A stretch of 64,000 nt of DNA from Gymnopilus junonius (GCA_015501075.1 JADNYJ010000114.1:1-64000), one strand, 5' to 3'. Shown: positions 1-11,719, numbered from the stretch's first letter. Numbers and translations are program-made. The notes: a model not told the origin generated them from the letters alone.

Positions 1-3
1 ACC

Positions 4-1644
4 GTGAGTCCTTCTGACACGGCGCGTGATCAAAATGAGGCAAGTATTCCACAAAATGCACCAGGAAAACCTCGAAGTGCAATCGACCCTACTTGTACCA
101 TTGTCAATGGTATGTTCCCAGATGAACATGAGAATATTTATCTCGGAGGAGGAGTGTACTGTGAATGCCTGCGGGGTTCTCATATTGCAGATCACATTAT
201 ACATAATATTGACAATCATGTGGATGATGCTGCTCTATTCAAACTTAAACATTATATTGCTCGTGCTCGTGTCCCTGATTTGTTAAAAGAAAATGACAAT
301 TATGTCATGACACACAGTCCGCTCAGTGATTTGGCGCTGCTGTTCTCTGTATCTGAGCTCAAAGCATTGTCGAAAGCTCATGGTATACCCTTTCCACGAT
401 GCTCTAGGAAAGATGTACTCGTCGATCTTTTTAAACATCACCATTGTCCTGAATGTGAGGAAAATTGTGCAGTCTTTCTTCCAGAAAAAAGTGCAGTTGC
501 TAAGAGTCACGAAAGAGTGAAGAGGTGGAGAGATAAAAAAATCAATGACCAAAAAAAGGTCGATGCAGTTGCATTGAAAAATAATGAGTCTGAACTTGAA
601 GAGATATTTCCACCGGCGCCAATGACACCTCGCCTTGTGAGGGATATTGTCACCAATTATTGCAAAGACATGAACCCCACTAAATTTGAAGAAGCTGGTT
701 GCACAGTCTGCGGCAGGCTACATCGTTTATGTTATCTAAAATTACTGGACAAGGTTAAATTAGATTTGAGCATTCTGTGTTGTAGTGGTATAACACGAAA
801 AGAGAGATCATCATCCAAGGATGAGGTGGAAGAACTTAATGGACCCGTATTAGCACAGGACTGTAGACACATTTGCGCCCATTGCGAAGATGCTTTACAA
901 AAAAATAAGATCCCCGTATCGTCTTTAGCTAACGGGATGTGGATAGGCAATGTGCCAAAGCAGCTTCAACATCTTACATTCGCCGAGCAGATGCTGATAG
1001 CCTGTATACATCATAATAGATGTCTCGTCCGTGTGTCGTCGGGTCGGGCGAAAATGATCGCAAACTGCATCATGTTTGCAAATCCTACGGCAAAAGTCTA
1101 CACCCATCTACCACCGAGTAAGGAAGAAATTAGCGAGGTCTTAGCATTTGTATTTATCGGTCCCGCCAGACCTACTGAAGATGAATACAAGCGCACTCCG
1201 CTATTTGTATGGCAGAATAAAGTGGCTGACGCCTTGGAATGGCTCAAACTGAATCACTCTGATTATGCTGACTTAGTTATATCACAAGAAAATCTTGATT
1301 CGTACCAATTGGCTGGAGTACCAGTTATGGTGGATTACAGGCACAATGATTCTGGATCAAATAAAATTGCCTCTGCCATGAGTAAGTTCGACAACGAGAT
1401 CGAAGATGGCACTGAAAGCGGCGCTTGCCCTTTTACTGTACATGGTCTGACCGGTGAAGAATATGAGAAAATAGATATGAAGGAGATTAAAATCAGAGCA
1501 CTGCGACATCTTGAGGATGGAGGGCTAGCATTGGCCATGGGGCATGAAGAGCATCCTCAGCCGATCTACGGCAACCCTCAGATATATCCTCAGATGTTCC
1601 CTTGGTTGTTTCCATTCGGGAAAGGTGGATTGGGGCAGGAATGA
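4..1644 (+). pseudogene. Helitron transposase, N-terminal part (zinc-binding and DUF6570-like)
   Basis: An open frame of about 546 codons that is already open at the window edge. It carries Cys/His clusters (for example CPECEENC near residue 150, CTVCGRLHRLC near 235 and CRHICAHCED near 288) and ends in the MFPWLFPFG motif, which in fungal and plant Helitron-like proteins comes just before the Rep domain. The frame stops at TGA (1642-1644), but the same frame continues past it with family-like sequence (SEAEHKKNLLLYYDKHFQTD) up to a second TGA at 1795. The stops therefore interrupt one ancestral protein. The N-terminal region is thought to bind DNA or zinc; its exact role is not known. Confidence 0.8.
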
Positions 1645-2946
1645 CATACTCGAAAGTTGTCAGAAGCTGAACACAAGAAGAACCTATTGCTGTACTATGA
1701 TAAACATTTTCAGACTGATTTATACTTTCCTATCGTAGCCTTCAATCATGAACAGATAAAGGATTGTTCGACAGGCAGTTTTTTGATGGCCAAGTGACAG
1801 AAATTTGACGATATATCCAGAAGGCTGCTTGAAATTAACCCTCATGTGCTGGATTCAATATCGAAGAGGATGAAAGATGGTGAACACATTGTCCCATCGA
1901 CTGACGACGAAAAGGCTTGTTTCAAACTCCTTGACAACTTGGATCATGTAGGAGGCAGCGTTAAGGGTTCACTCACCAGCAAGAAGTATATGAGAAATGA
2001 GATATGGTCTCTGGTGGCCTTCAGAGGTGCTCCTTCGTGGTTCATTACATTTTCACCAGCTGATAATAAGCATCCTTTGTGTTTATATTATGGGACAAGG
2101 ATATCGCGTTCAAGCCAGAGCTTAGGACATCAGACGAAAGAGATTTGTTAATTCTTCGCAATCCTGTTGCTGCTGCCAAGTTTTTTGACATGATGGTGAG
2201 GCTCGTTATCAAACATGTACTTGGATGGGCAAAGATCATCCCGGTCTTTACGGTAAGACAGGCGCTTATTATGGAACAGTTGAACAACAGGGGCACTTGA
2301 CTTTGCATTTACATATGCTGTTATGGATAAAGGGTGCACTTTCACCTCAGGAGATCAGAGACAGAATTATGGCGTCAGATTCAGATTTCCAGAAGGCATT
2401 GATAGAATACTTAGAAAGTGCATACAGAGGAGAGCTTCTGACTGGTACATTAGATGAAGTGTGGGCAAGAAGGCCTGACAATGGAATTGTAGGTAAGGGG
2501 ATACACTCGATTAAGGTTAAGTCTGTCAAGCAAGATAAGAGTGGAGCATATGAGGATCCAACTCAAACATTACCTGTTCCTCCTCCTAAACAGATTTGCA
2601 AGATAGTTCACGATGATCAATTTCCAAGCAGTGATTGCAATGAATGCGGGTCGTTTACTGCTTGGTGGTCAGGATATGAGTGCGTGGTGGATGATATTTT
2701 GACTAGATCAAATGTCCAAAAGGGTGTCTGAACAAAGAGGGTGTCTGCATGGTGCGATTTCCCAGAGAAATCAGACTTAAAACAGAAGTTGATGAGACAG
2801 ACGGACATATTTTTATGAAGAAGCTTGAACCCATGATGAATACCTTTTCACCGTGCCTGACATATCTATTGTGATGCAACAGTGATGTCACCAGTTTACA
2901 ATCGGGTACTTCCTTGAAGGCAACGGTCAAGTATATCACTGATTAC
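1645..2946 (+). pseudogene. Helitron Rep (HUH/Y2) endonuclease region, frameshifted
   Basis: Rep nicks and joins single-stranded DNA in rolling-circle transposition. Visible parts are PSWFITFSPAD near 2030, the HUH motif LHLHMLLW (His codons at 2306-2308 and 2312-2314), and the two catalytic tyrosines in KYITDYITK (codons 2932-2934 and 2944-2946), four residues apart as in the Helitron Y2 motif. The coding sequence moves between three frames: near 2091, near 2228 and near 2721. Each change is explained by a GGG run that is one G short. TGA at 2872 interrupts the frame just before the Y2 motif. All catalytic residues are still present. Confidence 0.85.
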
Positions 2947-5841
2947 ATCACCAAGCCTATGCTCAAGACTCACCAGGTATTTTCTTCTGCATTTGATGTC
3001 TTCTCAAAAAACTCGGAATTGATTGGTGAGGATATAAAAGCTGGTGAAGCTGCTAGAAAACTGATACTGAAGATTGTTAATGCATTGACTTCAAAGCTCG
3101 AAATTGGTAGTCCAATGGCCTGCATGTATCTCCTCGGTAATCCTGACCACTACACAAGTCATGAGTTTATACCGTTCTGGTGGAAGAGTTACGTAGGTGA
3201 CATTAGGCGATTCTGGGCAACCAACATAGAAGACAAGAAGGGTGAGAGTGCCGAAGTACCGCACGAGATTAATGATAATTCAGGCACTTCGATAAATTCT
3301 AATCAGGTTAAAAAGGAATACGTAGATACAGTACAGGATGAGCTATGTGAAAAGGTCGTTATAGGACGGGAAGAAGGGTCATATATCATCAGATCAAATG
3401 TTGATGACTACAAATATCGACCAGATGTGTATTCTGACTTGAATTTATTTCAATGGATTCAGACATACACAAAAAGGAGGCAGCCCAAAAAAAGAGCCAA
3501 AAAGCTTAATGCTGGATCTAATCATGGCCGTGAATGTAAATCCCAGAGTATGACACATCATAAGTTTTTACCTGAACATCCTCTACATAATTTGCATGAG
3601 GTGGTGTGTGACATGAGCAGGTTGGATACTATGGTGCCCAATTTTGTAGGTGGAAGCCTTCCTCGCTCTGATCAAGGTGACAGAGAGTATTATTGCATGA
3701 CAATGCTTATGCTATTCAAACCATGGAGGGACAGAATATCTCTGAAGAAAATTGGAGAGACATGGGATGAAGCTTTTCTGGCATATAATTTTGCTCCTCG
3801 TGATAGAAAGTATATGGCCAATTTCAATTTGAAATACGAGTGTTTGGATGAGAGAGATGATTATCATGCCCAGCTTCAAAAAACTATAAAAAAGGCTAGC
3901 ATGCCCAACAGCTTTCGATACGATTCTGACAGATCTGATGATGAGAATGACGGTTTGTATATGGACGGTGGCATGTATGAATATGTAGATGGTGATGATC
4001 CAGACCAGTACTCTCTGTCACCACAAGCAAGACTGAGAGCAAGGCAAAAGGAAGAAGCAAATAGGATATTACAGAATTCAGGCTGGGCCAAGTCGTGTCC
4101 AATGGTGGAGGAGAATATTGATAAGTTGAAGGATCTACCAACAACAAAACTTTCATCAGGTGCATGGAAAAACGTAGTGAGAGATTGCAGAGACTCTATA
4201 CTGAAAGAAAGACAATGTAATTTAGCAGGCACCAGTAAACAGCATGAAGCAGGAAATTCATCTCAATCTGATGGTTATACATTCAATCAAGTTAATATTG
4301 TAGACGCCGAATATCTTAGGCATGACTTCAAATCTGAAAAAGAACACAGTAATGTTATTATAAATGACATCATTGCGGAGTTTCATTTGAATAAAGAGCA
4401 AGAGCGTGCATTCAGAATCATAGCAAACCATGCAGCCTCCGCGGCCCCAGAACAGCTTAGAATGAAATTAGGGGGTATGGGGGGTACTGGAAAATCCCAG
4501 GTCATCAAAGCTGTGATAGAAATGTTTAATAGAAGAAAAGAATCCCATAGATTTACAGTCGTGGCTCCTACCGGCATGGCTGCTGCTCTATTGGGTGGTT
4601 CCACTTATCACTCCTTGCTCGGAATTCGCATGGCAGATGGGAAAGAAGGTTCCGTCTTGAAAGTCAATGCCAACACTATTAATGAATTGCGTTCCAAATT
4701 AGCTGGTGTAGAGTACATATTTTTAGATGAAGTTTCAATGGTTGGCTGTAATGAGCTATATGCGATAAGCGCCAGACTTGCTGATTTGACTAACGAGCAT
4801 GACAAACCATTTGGAGGAATGAATATTATATTTGCTGGGGATTTTGCTCAGCTTCCACCTGTCGGAAAGCCTGCTCTCTACAGTAATGTATCTGTACAGG
4901 ATCTCGCTGATATGTCCCCTAGAGATCAGGAGATTATGATTGGGAAGTTATTGTGGCACCAAGTCACAACTGTGGTAATATTGAAACAGAATATGAGACA
5001 ACGAAGTCAGACAGAGGATGATGCAAAGTTCCGAACAGCCCTAGAGAACATGCGGTATGCATCTTGTACAGAATCCGATATTGAGTTCTTATGATCATGT
5101 ATCGTTACACGCCTGCAGGGTGAATCGCTCCTAAAAAATAAAAACTTTAGAAATGTTCCCATCATTACTGCATGGAATATACAGAAGGATGAGATTAACA
5201 ATGTGGGATGTGTACGCTTCGCCGACGATATAGGTGAAGACCTGAAGGAATTCTATTCTAACGATTCACTAGGGGAAGATCCAGATGATATATCACATCG
5301 CAGGAAAAGAAGAAACAACAAAACCAAGAAGAAGTCTATCAGATTGCTCTCAGATAGGACAAAAGATATACTGTGGAAGTCAGACCCTTCTGTCAGTGAT
5401 CATATAGCAGGGAAACTATCTTTGTGTATCGGAATGCCAGTAATGATACGTTACAATGATGCTACTGAGTTATGTATAACAAAAGGCCAGGAAGGCCACG
5501 TATGCGGATGGGACAGTTCAGTCAGTCTCGACGGAAAGGAACATCTTGACACCCTGTTTGTAAAGCTTCAGAATCCACCTAAGGATGTTAATATACCTGG
5601 TCTACCATGTAACGTTGTGCCTATACCAAAAACGACCATCTCCGTTAAATGCAGTATGCCAGATGGCGGTACTTTATCGATCAAGCACACACAAGTGCAA
5701 GTACTCCCGAATTTCTCAATGACGGACTTTGCTAGTCAAGGAAAAACTCGACCGTACAATGTAGTTGATCTAGGTCACTGTAAGACGTTTCAATCCTATT
5801 ATACATCCCTATCGCGGAGTGCTACAGCGGCGGCACTCTGA
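2914..5841 (+). pseudogene. Helitron Pif1-type SF1 helicase region
   Basis: This is the strand-displacement motor of the transposon. It follows the Y2 motif in one frame for 726 codons. Walker A is GMGGTGKS (about 4474-4497), Walker B is FLDEVSMV (about 4717-4740), and the next motif is FAGDFAQLPPVG (about 4831-4866). The frame is interrupted once by TGA at 5092, where the context (ESDIEFL-stop-SCIV) fits loss of an arginine CGA. It continues in the same frame through 5203-5841 to the C-terminal helicase motifs IGMPVMIRYN and TDFASQGKTRPYNVVDL and the final LSRSATAA. A frame change near 5828 follows. Confidence 0.88.
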
Positions 5842-7045
5842 TAATGCAGGGTTTCGATGCAGAAAAGATTACTCAAGGTTTGCGAAAAAAAATGGATATC
5901 TGCACCAAGAGTTTAGAGAATTAGAGATACTGAACGAAATTACATTACTCAGGTACGAGAATAAATTACCCAGACATGTTTCAGGATTAATAAGGAATCC
6001 CCTGATAAGGAAATTTCAGGAGTGGAAAGGGACGGACTGCCAAGGACAGGATTGGCATATGCATCTGAGGTGGGATGATGCTGAGCCAAAACTTCATACT
6101 CCATCAGACAATGCATTGTGGAATGAAAAGGATAACATGACTGCAACACTGACGCCGTCGACTTTGATAAGAAAAAGAAGAAGCATAAACGAAAACTTGC
6201 ACAGAATACAGAAGAAAAAATACAAGTGACCAAGCATGTGAGACAGACTAATGTATCTTTGATGTCTGCCCCAGAGGTCTGGTCTGGGACAATGTGAACT
6301 ACAGCTGTCCATATGATACTCTATTCACGATTTTATTTAATGTCTGGAATCAGTGTCCCACAGCTGGACTGCATGCTTGTTAACGTATAGCAAATATATG
6401 GATAAACTATGTGAACAATTCAAAATGGTCGCAAGTCAAGCCATTACCTGGAGCAGGCTCGAGATTTGGTGAGAAAAGATTTACATATCGACAACCAGGT
6501 TAGCTTTCCTATGGGTGCGGAATATGGTGACATAAGTTCTTTGATAACATCTATGTTTGGAAGAAATGTTCATGGTATATGCACAGAAAAATGTCTCCAT
6601 TGCGGCATCAACGAGACCCATCTGCTTTTTCGGAAACTTCGTGTTGATGCTACATATAGAAAGATTGTACGACAGTCCCAGTGTTGCAGATGCTATTCCC
6701 CTAATAATCGACTGGGACACTGATAAAAAGTGCCTACAATGTGAATCAGATGGAGCTACACAAACACTTCATAGGCATGTAAGTGTGGAAAATGTCCCGG
6801 AGATGATGGTTGTGCAGGTAAACCCAGACGGCCGAATGTTGCCTAGCTTAGAACTTAAGCTAACGACAAATACAGGTGTACTGGAGACTCTGGGACTATC
6901 TGGAATTATATATTCAGGAGGGGGACATTTTACTGTGAGATTGCTCGATCGTACTGGGAGGTATGGTTCCATGATGGCATTCAGACGAAATCGACGTGCA
7001 GAGAGGAAGGACGAGTGCACCTCCTTTCAGACCTTACTTGGCTGA
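5842..7045 (+). pseudogene. Helitron C-terminal ubiquitin-protease-like (C19-type) domain, broken
   Basis: Downstream of the helicase the reading moves to another frame (QEFRELEILNEITLLRYENK, 5900-5960), then reaches a segment resembling the catalytic boxes of ubiquitin-specific peptidases. A Cys box reads GLVWDNVNYSCPYDTLFTIL (6276-6335; Cys codon 6306-6308). A zinc-ribbon-like pair (CTEKCLHCG near 6576, KKCLQCE near 6730) sits between the boxes. A His box, YSGGGHFTVRLLD, has its His codon at 6926-6928. At least two frame changes separate these parts. Its role in a transposon is unknown; deubiquitination of host or transposon proteins is only a guess. The assignment is by motif order and should be tested by profile search. 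Confidence 0.65.
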
Positions 7046-7130
7046 AAACACAAGAAGATAGAAATTTGATATACTGTATATACCACCTAAAGAGGATTTA
7101 CTATGCAGAAGATAATGAAGATGATCATTG

Positions 7131-7172
7131 ATTATATAAGCAGCATTCCTCCGCCGCTTATATAATACTAAT
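7131..7172 (+). repeat. Helitron 3'-terminal hairpin with CTAA end
   Basis: Perfect 11-bp inverted arms (7131-7141 ATTATATAAGC and 7156-7166 GCTTATATAAT) around a 14-base loop, one base before CTAA (7168-7171) and a following T. This fits the right terminus of a Helitron, although the hairpin lies closer to the end than usual. Confidence 0.6.
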
Positions 7173-7228
7173 TAACTGAAATAACTAAAAATAATTTACA
7201 GTTAATTTAGTTGTACAGAAATTATTTC

Positions 7229-7262
7229 TTATATAAGCAGCATCTCTCCGCTGCTTATGTAA
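7229..7262 (+). repeat. Second copy of the TATATAAGCAGC hairpin
   Basis: Thirteen-base arms (7229-7241 and 7250-7262) with one mismatch, sharing TATATAAGCAGC and a CTCCGC-type loop with the hairpin at 7131. Both are followed by an AATTAAC segment. It may be a duplicated terminus or the end of a nested or older Helitron. Confidence 0.55.
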
Positions 7263-7682
7263 CAATTAACATCGGGCATCTATCCATATTTGTATGAGGC
7301 CTTTTTAGGTAAAGTCACCTACATAACAATTTCGGTCTGAACATTCAACGCAGGTCTAATTTTTTATTCTTAAAGCGAAATTTACTGTACTTTATATATC
7401 AGGTGAACAGAGTAAACTACATGGGCGCCAACGTCTGTACACGGCTTGTTTTGGCAAAGGCAAATTGCAATGGAATTGCTTTTTTCCCGAACTCCGTTTG
7501 CTTATGCCACGGAATGCAAAAATGCGTCTCTACCAAACTCATTTCGTATGTCTGTCTTGACAATTTACGCCTGATTTGGTATTCAAGCGCACTGCAAATA
7601 GTCTCAATTTGTAAAATGCATTTTTTTGGGCGAATATGTCTACAATCTACGATACTGATTTATCTTAACGACCTGATACTGC

Positions 7683-8005
7683 TTAATTTATGATTTCCCT
7701 TATAATATTCTCAAGCTTTTCGATGTGGTTCTCAAGCGCTCTGATGTGCTTCTCAAGTTCGACTATTTGCCCAGACATATGTTGAATAGCATCTTTAAAT
7801 TATAAATGTTTTACAGACACATATCAACGTGATAGCAATACCAAGAAAGGATAGCATGATAAATTGCTTGATTAGAAAGATTACAATACGATTGTGATAA
7901 AAAACCTTACCATTGCCGACTCCGTTGACCACAATATGGTTGTAAGTCATGTGGTTGTGCGATCCAACATCGCCGCCCCTTCCGCCACTGCCTCCGTTTC
8001 CCGAT
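7683..8005 (-). CDS. Small Gly-rich/coiled-coil protein, 5' exon unresolved
   Basis: Not recognised. On the minus strand a Gly/His/Asn-rich exon (about 8005-7913, containing GSGNGGSGGRGGDVG and SHNHMTYNHIVVNG) is followed by a well-formed GTAAGG donor, an intron to about 7793, and an exon encoding DAIQHMSGQIVELEKHI and further heptads (LEKHIRALENHIEKLENII), ending at TAA (7683-7685). The splice joins frame exactly (G|AT). A second intron with a GTGAGT donor seems to lie upstream (about 8061-8006), but the first exon that would give an ATG was not found. The product would be a short soluble protein with a leucine-zipper-like coiled coil. It could be a gene fragment. Confidence 0.35.
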
Positions 8006-8061
8006 CCTACTTTGCATCAAAAATTTGAAGAAAATTTAAAACACTAGAATATATACTCACG

Positions 8062-9458
8062 ATGATAAGTTTAGGTAGTTTGTAGGTATGAAAAACGAAA
8101 TAGATCGCTTTTATTGAACCCAACAAATATCCCTTGACTTGTGTAAGTTCTGGGGAGTGTAAGTATCAATGTCTTTTAATTAAGTTCGCTTTTATGGGGT
8201 TTTACAATGGGTTGTAGGGGTTCTTTGGATAATGGATCGCTTTAATTGACTTCTGGCTTGGAAACTTTCTCTAAACTTGACTGATCTCTTCTTGAGATAA
8301 ACTAGGCTCTGGCTATGCTTTTGAACTAAAAGACTTCGTACTTTTGTAGCTGAGTGACGCTCTGTCTACTCCCAACTACTCAACTAGGTCCTGACTTGAA
8401 TAATAAGCCTTTGCTTAATCTATCTCTTATTTGAGCTCAATTCTAAGTTTGTCTGAAGCTTATCTCACTTTTATATCAATCAATTGTCTTTCTATTATCT
8501 AGTTTAGAAGCCAGACGCTCGATTGTATTGCTACAACTCGAGGGGTGCTGTCTGCTTGCTTTTCTACACTAATTCTACTGGGTTTTTATACTATTTTACT
8601 GGGCATCTTACTAAGCTAATTTGATAAGCGCTGTGTAATTAATTATCTCGTCATTAGTCCGATTCGGAGTGAGGGGAATTATGCCATTGGTTGGGCATAT
8701 TCATCAAGCACCGAATATTTATCTCATTGCCATATAAGGCATTTTATCGGATTAATATTCCTGCTGTTGCGATCGTGCAACGGCCGGTTCATTATAGCGT
8801 CTTTAATATTTGTCTACCTCGCAGAGGATTTTGTCTACATCCTCAGGGGCTTGCTAATGTGTCTAGGATAGGTGTATATTTATTAGTTCTATGAGGGAAT
8901 GCGAGGGGACGAGCGTCCTTGCGTCGCATCTTCATATTACCAAAAATAGCACCCGCTCCGACGTCGATCATCGTGGATTATTCCTTTTCCGGTTACATTC
9001 CTCCGGATGATAAAAATAGATTACACCGGCTTCGGGGTAATTGACTTGTTTGGGCTGTCGCTCCGCATGTCTATATCGGGTCAAAGGTCGTTCCCATTGT
9101 CTGTGCGTGTTTCCGCGCTCCCTTGGTAGTTATTTTAAATAAACTCGAGGCCCCTACTAGTGTGTAAGGACTGTAGTAATTCGCTTGTGTATCTTATAAT
9201 AAATGATTAATGATTACTAGGTGATCATAATCATTATATCTTTTGATATTAAGCTTTTAATGTTTAAATGTGGTTTTCTCGAGTATATTCAGGATGTTTA
9301 AGCTCGGGAAGGCTATCAACAACCTATATTAATTTATAGAGATGGTCGAAAATAATGGGGATGGCCTGTTTTCACACATAACCATGTAACAGTCTCATCA
9401 ACGAAAGAAGCCCAAATACTGTTGAAAGAACCCTCTGGTCACCCCGGCCCTTCGAACA
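8062..9458. other. AT-rich intergenic stretch, no gene seen
   Basis: No reading frame with family-like sequence or consistent splice sites was found. The part from about 8640 to 9190 changes composition (more CG) and might be a solo LTR or an old transposon end, but no terminal repeat pair was found. Confidence 0.4.
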
Positions 9459-9530
9459 TGGCTATCTCGATTCCCTATATAACGCGTGTTATTCCTCGTC
9501 TAAAATGCACCATCAAACTTATCAATGTAA

Positions 9531-10434
9531 CCAGCATATGCTAAAATACACAAAAGGGGCAAAGCAACAATAATTGTGAGCAAGGACGGCATAGTGTGGC
9601 GGAATGAAAGAATAGCTGGCACTGTTCCAATCGGGAAGGTGATTGGGCGCCAAATTCGGATGCACGCCCAAGCTCGTCAGAACCCACACACAATTCCCAT
9701 GCACAATGACGACTGCAACATCCGACCTTGCTCAATCTGGTCTCCCTCTGCTCCAAACACCAGCCAATTACCGAATGAGCAGGTGGGTAGACACCATATG
9801 AGGGCGCAAGGTACTATCGGATTTGCCGTTCAAGGTGCGTTCTATTTTATTCTGAAGGGCGTATATTTAAACTTTACTTATCATCATATACAGGCGGTCT
9901 AATAGGCATTCTAATACTATTCGCGAAGCTGGAAAAGCATCGTCCTGCCACGCGAAGCGGTGGCCCGCTAAAACAAGTTGGACAGATGGCTGCTAAAACT
10001 ATAGTTCATCAACACTATGCAACTGAGAAAAAGGTGAGCATATCTCTGTCATCAGCATTCAAAGCATCCACTTACCTTGTTCTCCGAAGGCGCGCAAGCA
10101 TTCCAAACCCAGGCCGACTGTAAAGTTTTATGACGTCAAATCAAAAATATTCCGGACAACAGACACAAGTGACTCACCAAAGGTCCTGGATGACGAAGAC
10201 GACTCCTGGCTTGATGAAAAGGCCGAAAGCCATCCAACAGCTCAGTCCCTTGGCGTGGAAACCAACAGGTCCTCCCCGGTCAACCTCCAATCTAGCATGT
10301 TAGCAACTTTCCTTGTTGATGAGAAACCGAAGAGCGAAGGTCATAATAAGTCAAAATCAAAGCCAGTGTTGGCACCAGGTGATGCTCCTAGTGCTAATCT
10401 TGACGACAACGACTTCTCGATGTCGTTTGATTAG
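9531..10434 (+). CDS. Uncharacterised protein with one predicted membrane segment
   Basis: Not recognised. Three exons join in frame: about 9531-9834, 9894-10033 and 10090-10434. The introns are GTGCGT...CAG (9835-9893) and GTGAGC...AAG (10034-10089), and the stop is TAG at 10432-10434. The frame is open from 9531 but has no ATG; an upstream exon, perhaps from the ATG at 9458, must join by an intron that could not be placed. Around the first intron the protein has a hydrophobic stretch (GFAVQGGLIGILILFA) that could be a membrane span. The C-terminal 110 residues are acidic and low in complexity (DDEDDSWLDEKAE). The exon structure supports a real gene; function is unknown. Confidence 0.5.
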
Positions 10435-10554
10435 CGTATCGAAAGGAGGTGATGTATAGTAGTGCGTAATCAACGGTTGCGAGAAGCCTGCGGAGTCGTC
10501 AAGTGCCGCAGGCGGCGAAAAAATAATATATTAAATATTTAATGCACGTGACAT

Positions 10555-10626
10555 GTAACTTACCAGTAATTTACCTGGTAAGTTACCTAGGCGGGACGGG
10601 GGAGGGGGTAACTTACCAGTAAGTAA
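10555..10626. repeat. Palindromic repeat cluster GTAACTTACCAG
   Basis: GTAACTTACCAG at 10555-10566 is followed, after an 8-base loop, by its exact reverse complement at 10575-10586, and the motif occurs again in direct orientation at 10608-10619. A purine-rich CGGGACGGGGGAGGGGG tract lies between. It could fold into a 12-bp hairpin. Function unknown. Confidence 0.75.
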
Positions 10627-10651
10627 CCCCCCGGGAGTTTTTTACGCAACC

Positions 10652-10935
10652 CTAGCCCACAAAGCTCAATGAGCTGGCATTGAAATCGAACGTTCTCTGA
10701 TGACTCCATCTGATGACTCCAGCGTTGTGCCCTTCCGCTCGCTTTCTACGTCTCTGCACCTCATAGTCAGCGGTCTTCTGTGTCGCCTCAGCCTCTGACA
10801 TTATCACATTCGGGATCGAACGCGTAAACGATGCGACTTGGTCGTGGAAGTAATCGATAACGTTGTGAGTGAAGCTCTCCGCTTGCTGTGGGAGAACCCC
10901 TGTAATTCTTTCGGTGTATGAAGCATATTTCCTTC
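10652..10935 (-). CDS. Uncharacterised 3' exon
   Basis: Not recognised. A minus-strand frame of about 93 codons is open from an AG acceptor near 10935 to TAG at 10652-10654. Its composition looks like protein (YFHDQVASFTRSI, SEAEATQKTADYEVQRRRKR), with a charged, probably helical middle. No ATG lies in the frame, and in-frame stops occur upstream of 10935, so it would be the last exon of a spliced gene whose earlier exons were not identified. It could be a gene remnant. Confidence 0.3.
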
Positions 10936-11719
10936 CTTATAGTTGCTCTTTGTGTCTTCCTCCGCATTCCCCTGTTCAGTTGGCACTAACAAATGGCGGT
11001 TGACTTTTGACCCTGCTGTATGCAACTCAACCACTGCTGCACATCGTAAACGAGTAACGTCAAATCAAGCAGGAATACGTATAAGCCTGTCGTTCATTCT
11101 TAAACTGTCCTCGAGGGTGTCGGACCTCCTCTATCGATCCCTGGCTCTCGACGTCCGTACCTCTCTTGCAAGTCGCCTACATCATTGATCAAATGAATAC
11201 AGACGTTGGTTGTATGTGGTATTTCGAGTTTCATCTCCGGATTGTCTCTTTGTCGTTGTCTCCATCGGGGACTTATGTGCTAGCTTGCCCCACTCAATTT
11301 GAAACCTTGTCCCCCTCTTTGACCGATGGGCTTTTCCATGGCTGATTACCCGAACCTCCCTTCCATTCTTCCGTTCTTCTGTGGGGTGTCATCTTTGACT
11401 TTTCTATACATCATCCGACCCTTTGCCATGGTCTCTCCTGATGATTTTCATAGCTTTCCGTGTTGTGTAAAATCTTTGCGGAACGGGGGTAATATTTCAG
11501 CATTTTGCTTATTCCACTTGTGCATTTCTGCAATTCGAAAGTTGAGCTCTCCGATAACGTGGCGTTCCATGATATTTTGATTGTCGAGCTATGTGGTTCG
11601 CATGGGCTGTGTACATGAGACAGTGCTCCAGGAAGGTATTTATATGTAGGGTCGCATTTCACCTCAAGTATGAAAACCTCCCGACCAAAATTTACATATT
11701 CGAATATTGAAAAATTCTC
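10936..11719. other. Intergenic, no gene seen
   Basis: Only short frames without recognisable sequence or consistent splice joins. Confidence 0.35.

Larger units (their letters stand above)
1..7172 (+). mobile_element. Helitron rolling-circle transposon, decayed, 5' end outside window
   Basis: One element is inferred because consecutive plus-strand reading frames give the parts of an autonomous fungal Helitron in the expected order: a cysteine-rich N-terminal region, a Rep domain with an HUH motif, a two-tyrosine motif, a Pif1-type SF1 helicase and a C-terminal peptidase-like domain. The frames are broken by in-frame TGA codons at 1642, 1795, 2872 and 5092 and by single-base frame changes near 2091, 2228, 2721, 5828 and 5890. 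The right end is placed at a CTAA (7168-7171) followed by T, just after a perfect 11-bp hairpin, which fits the Helitron rule of a hairpin before CTRR and insertion before T. The left end (5'-TC) is not in the window. As written it cannot encode a full transposase. Confidence 0.88.

Noticed and set aside
8600..9200. Possible solo LTR
   Set aside because: Composition shift only; no matching second copy, TG...CA ends or target duplication could be shown.
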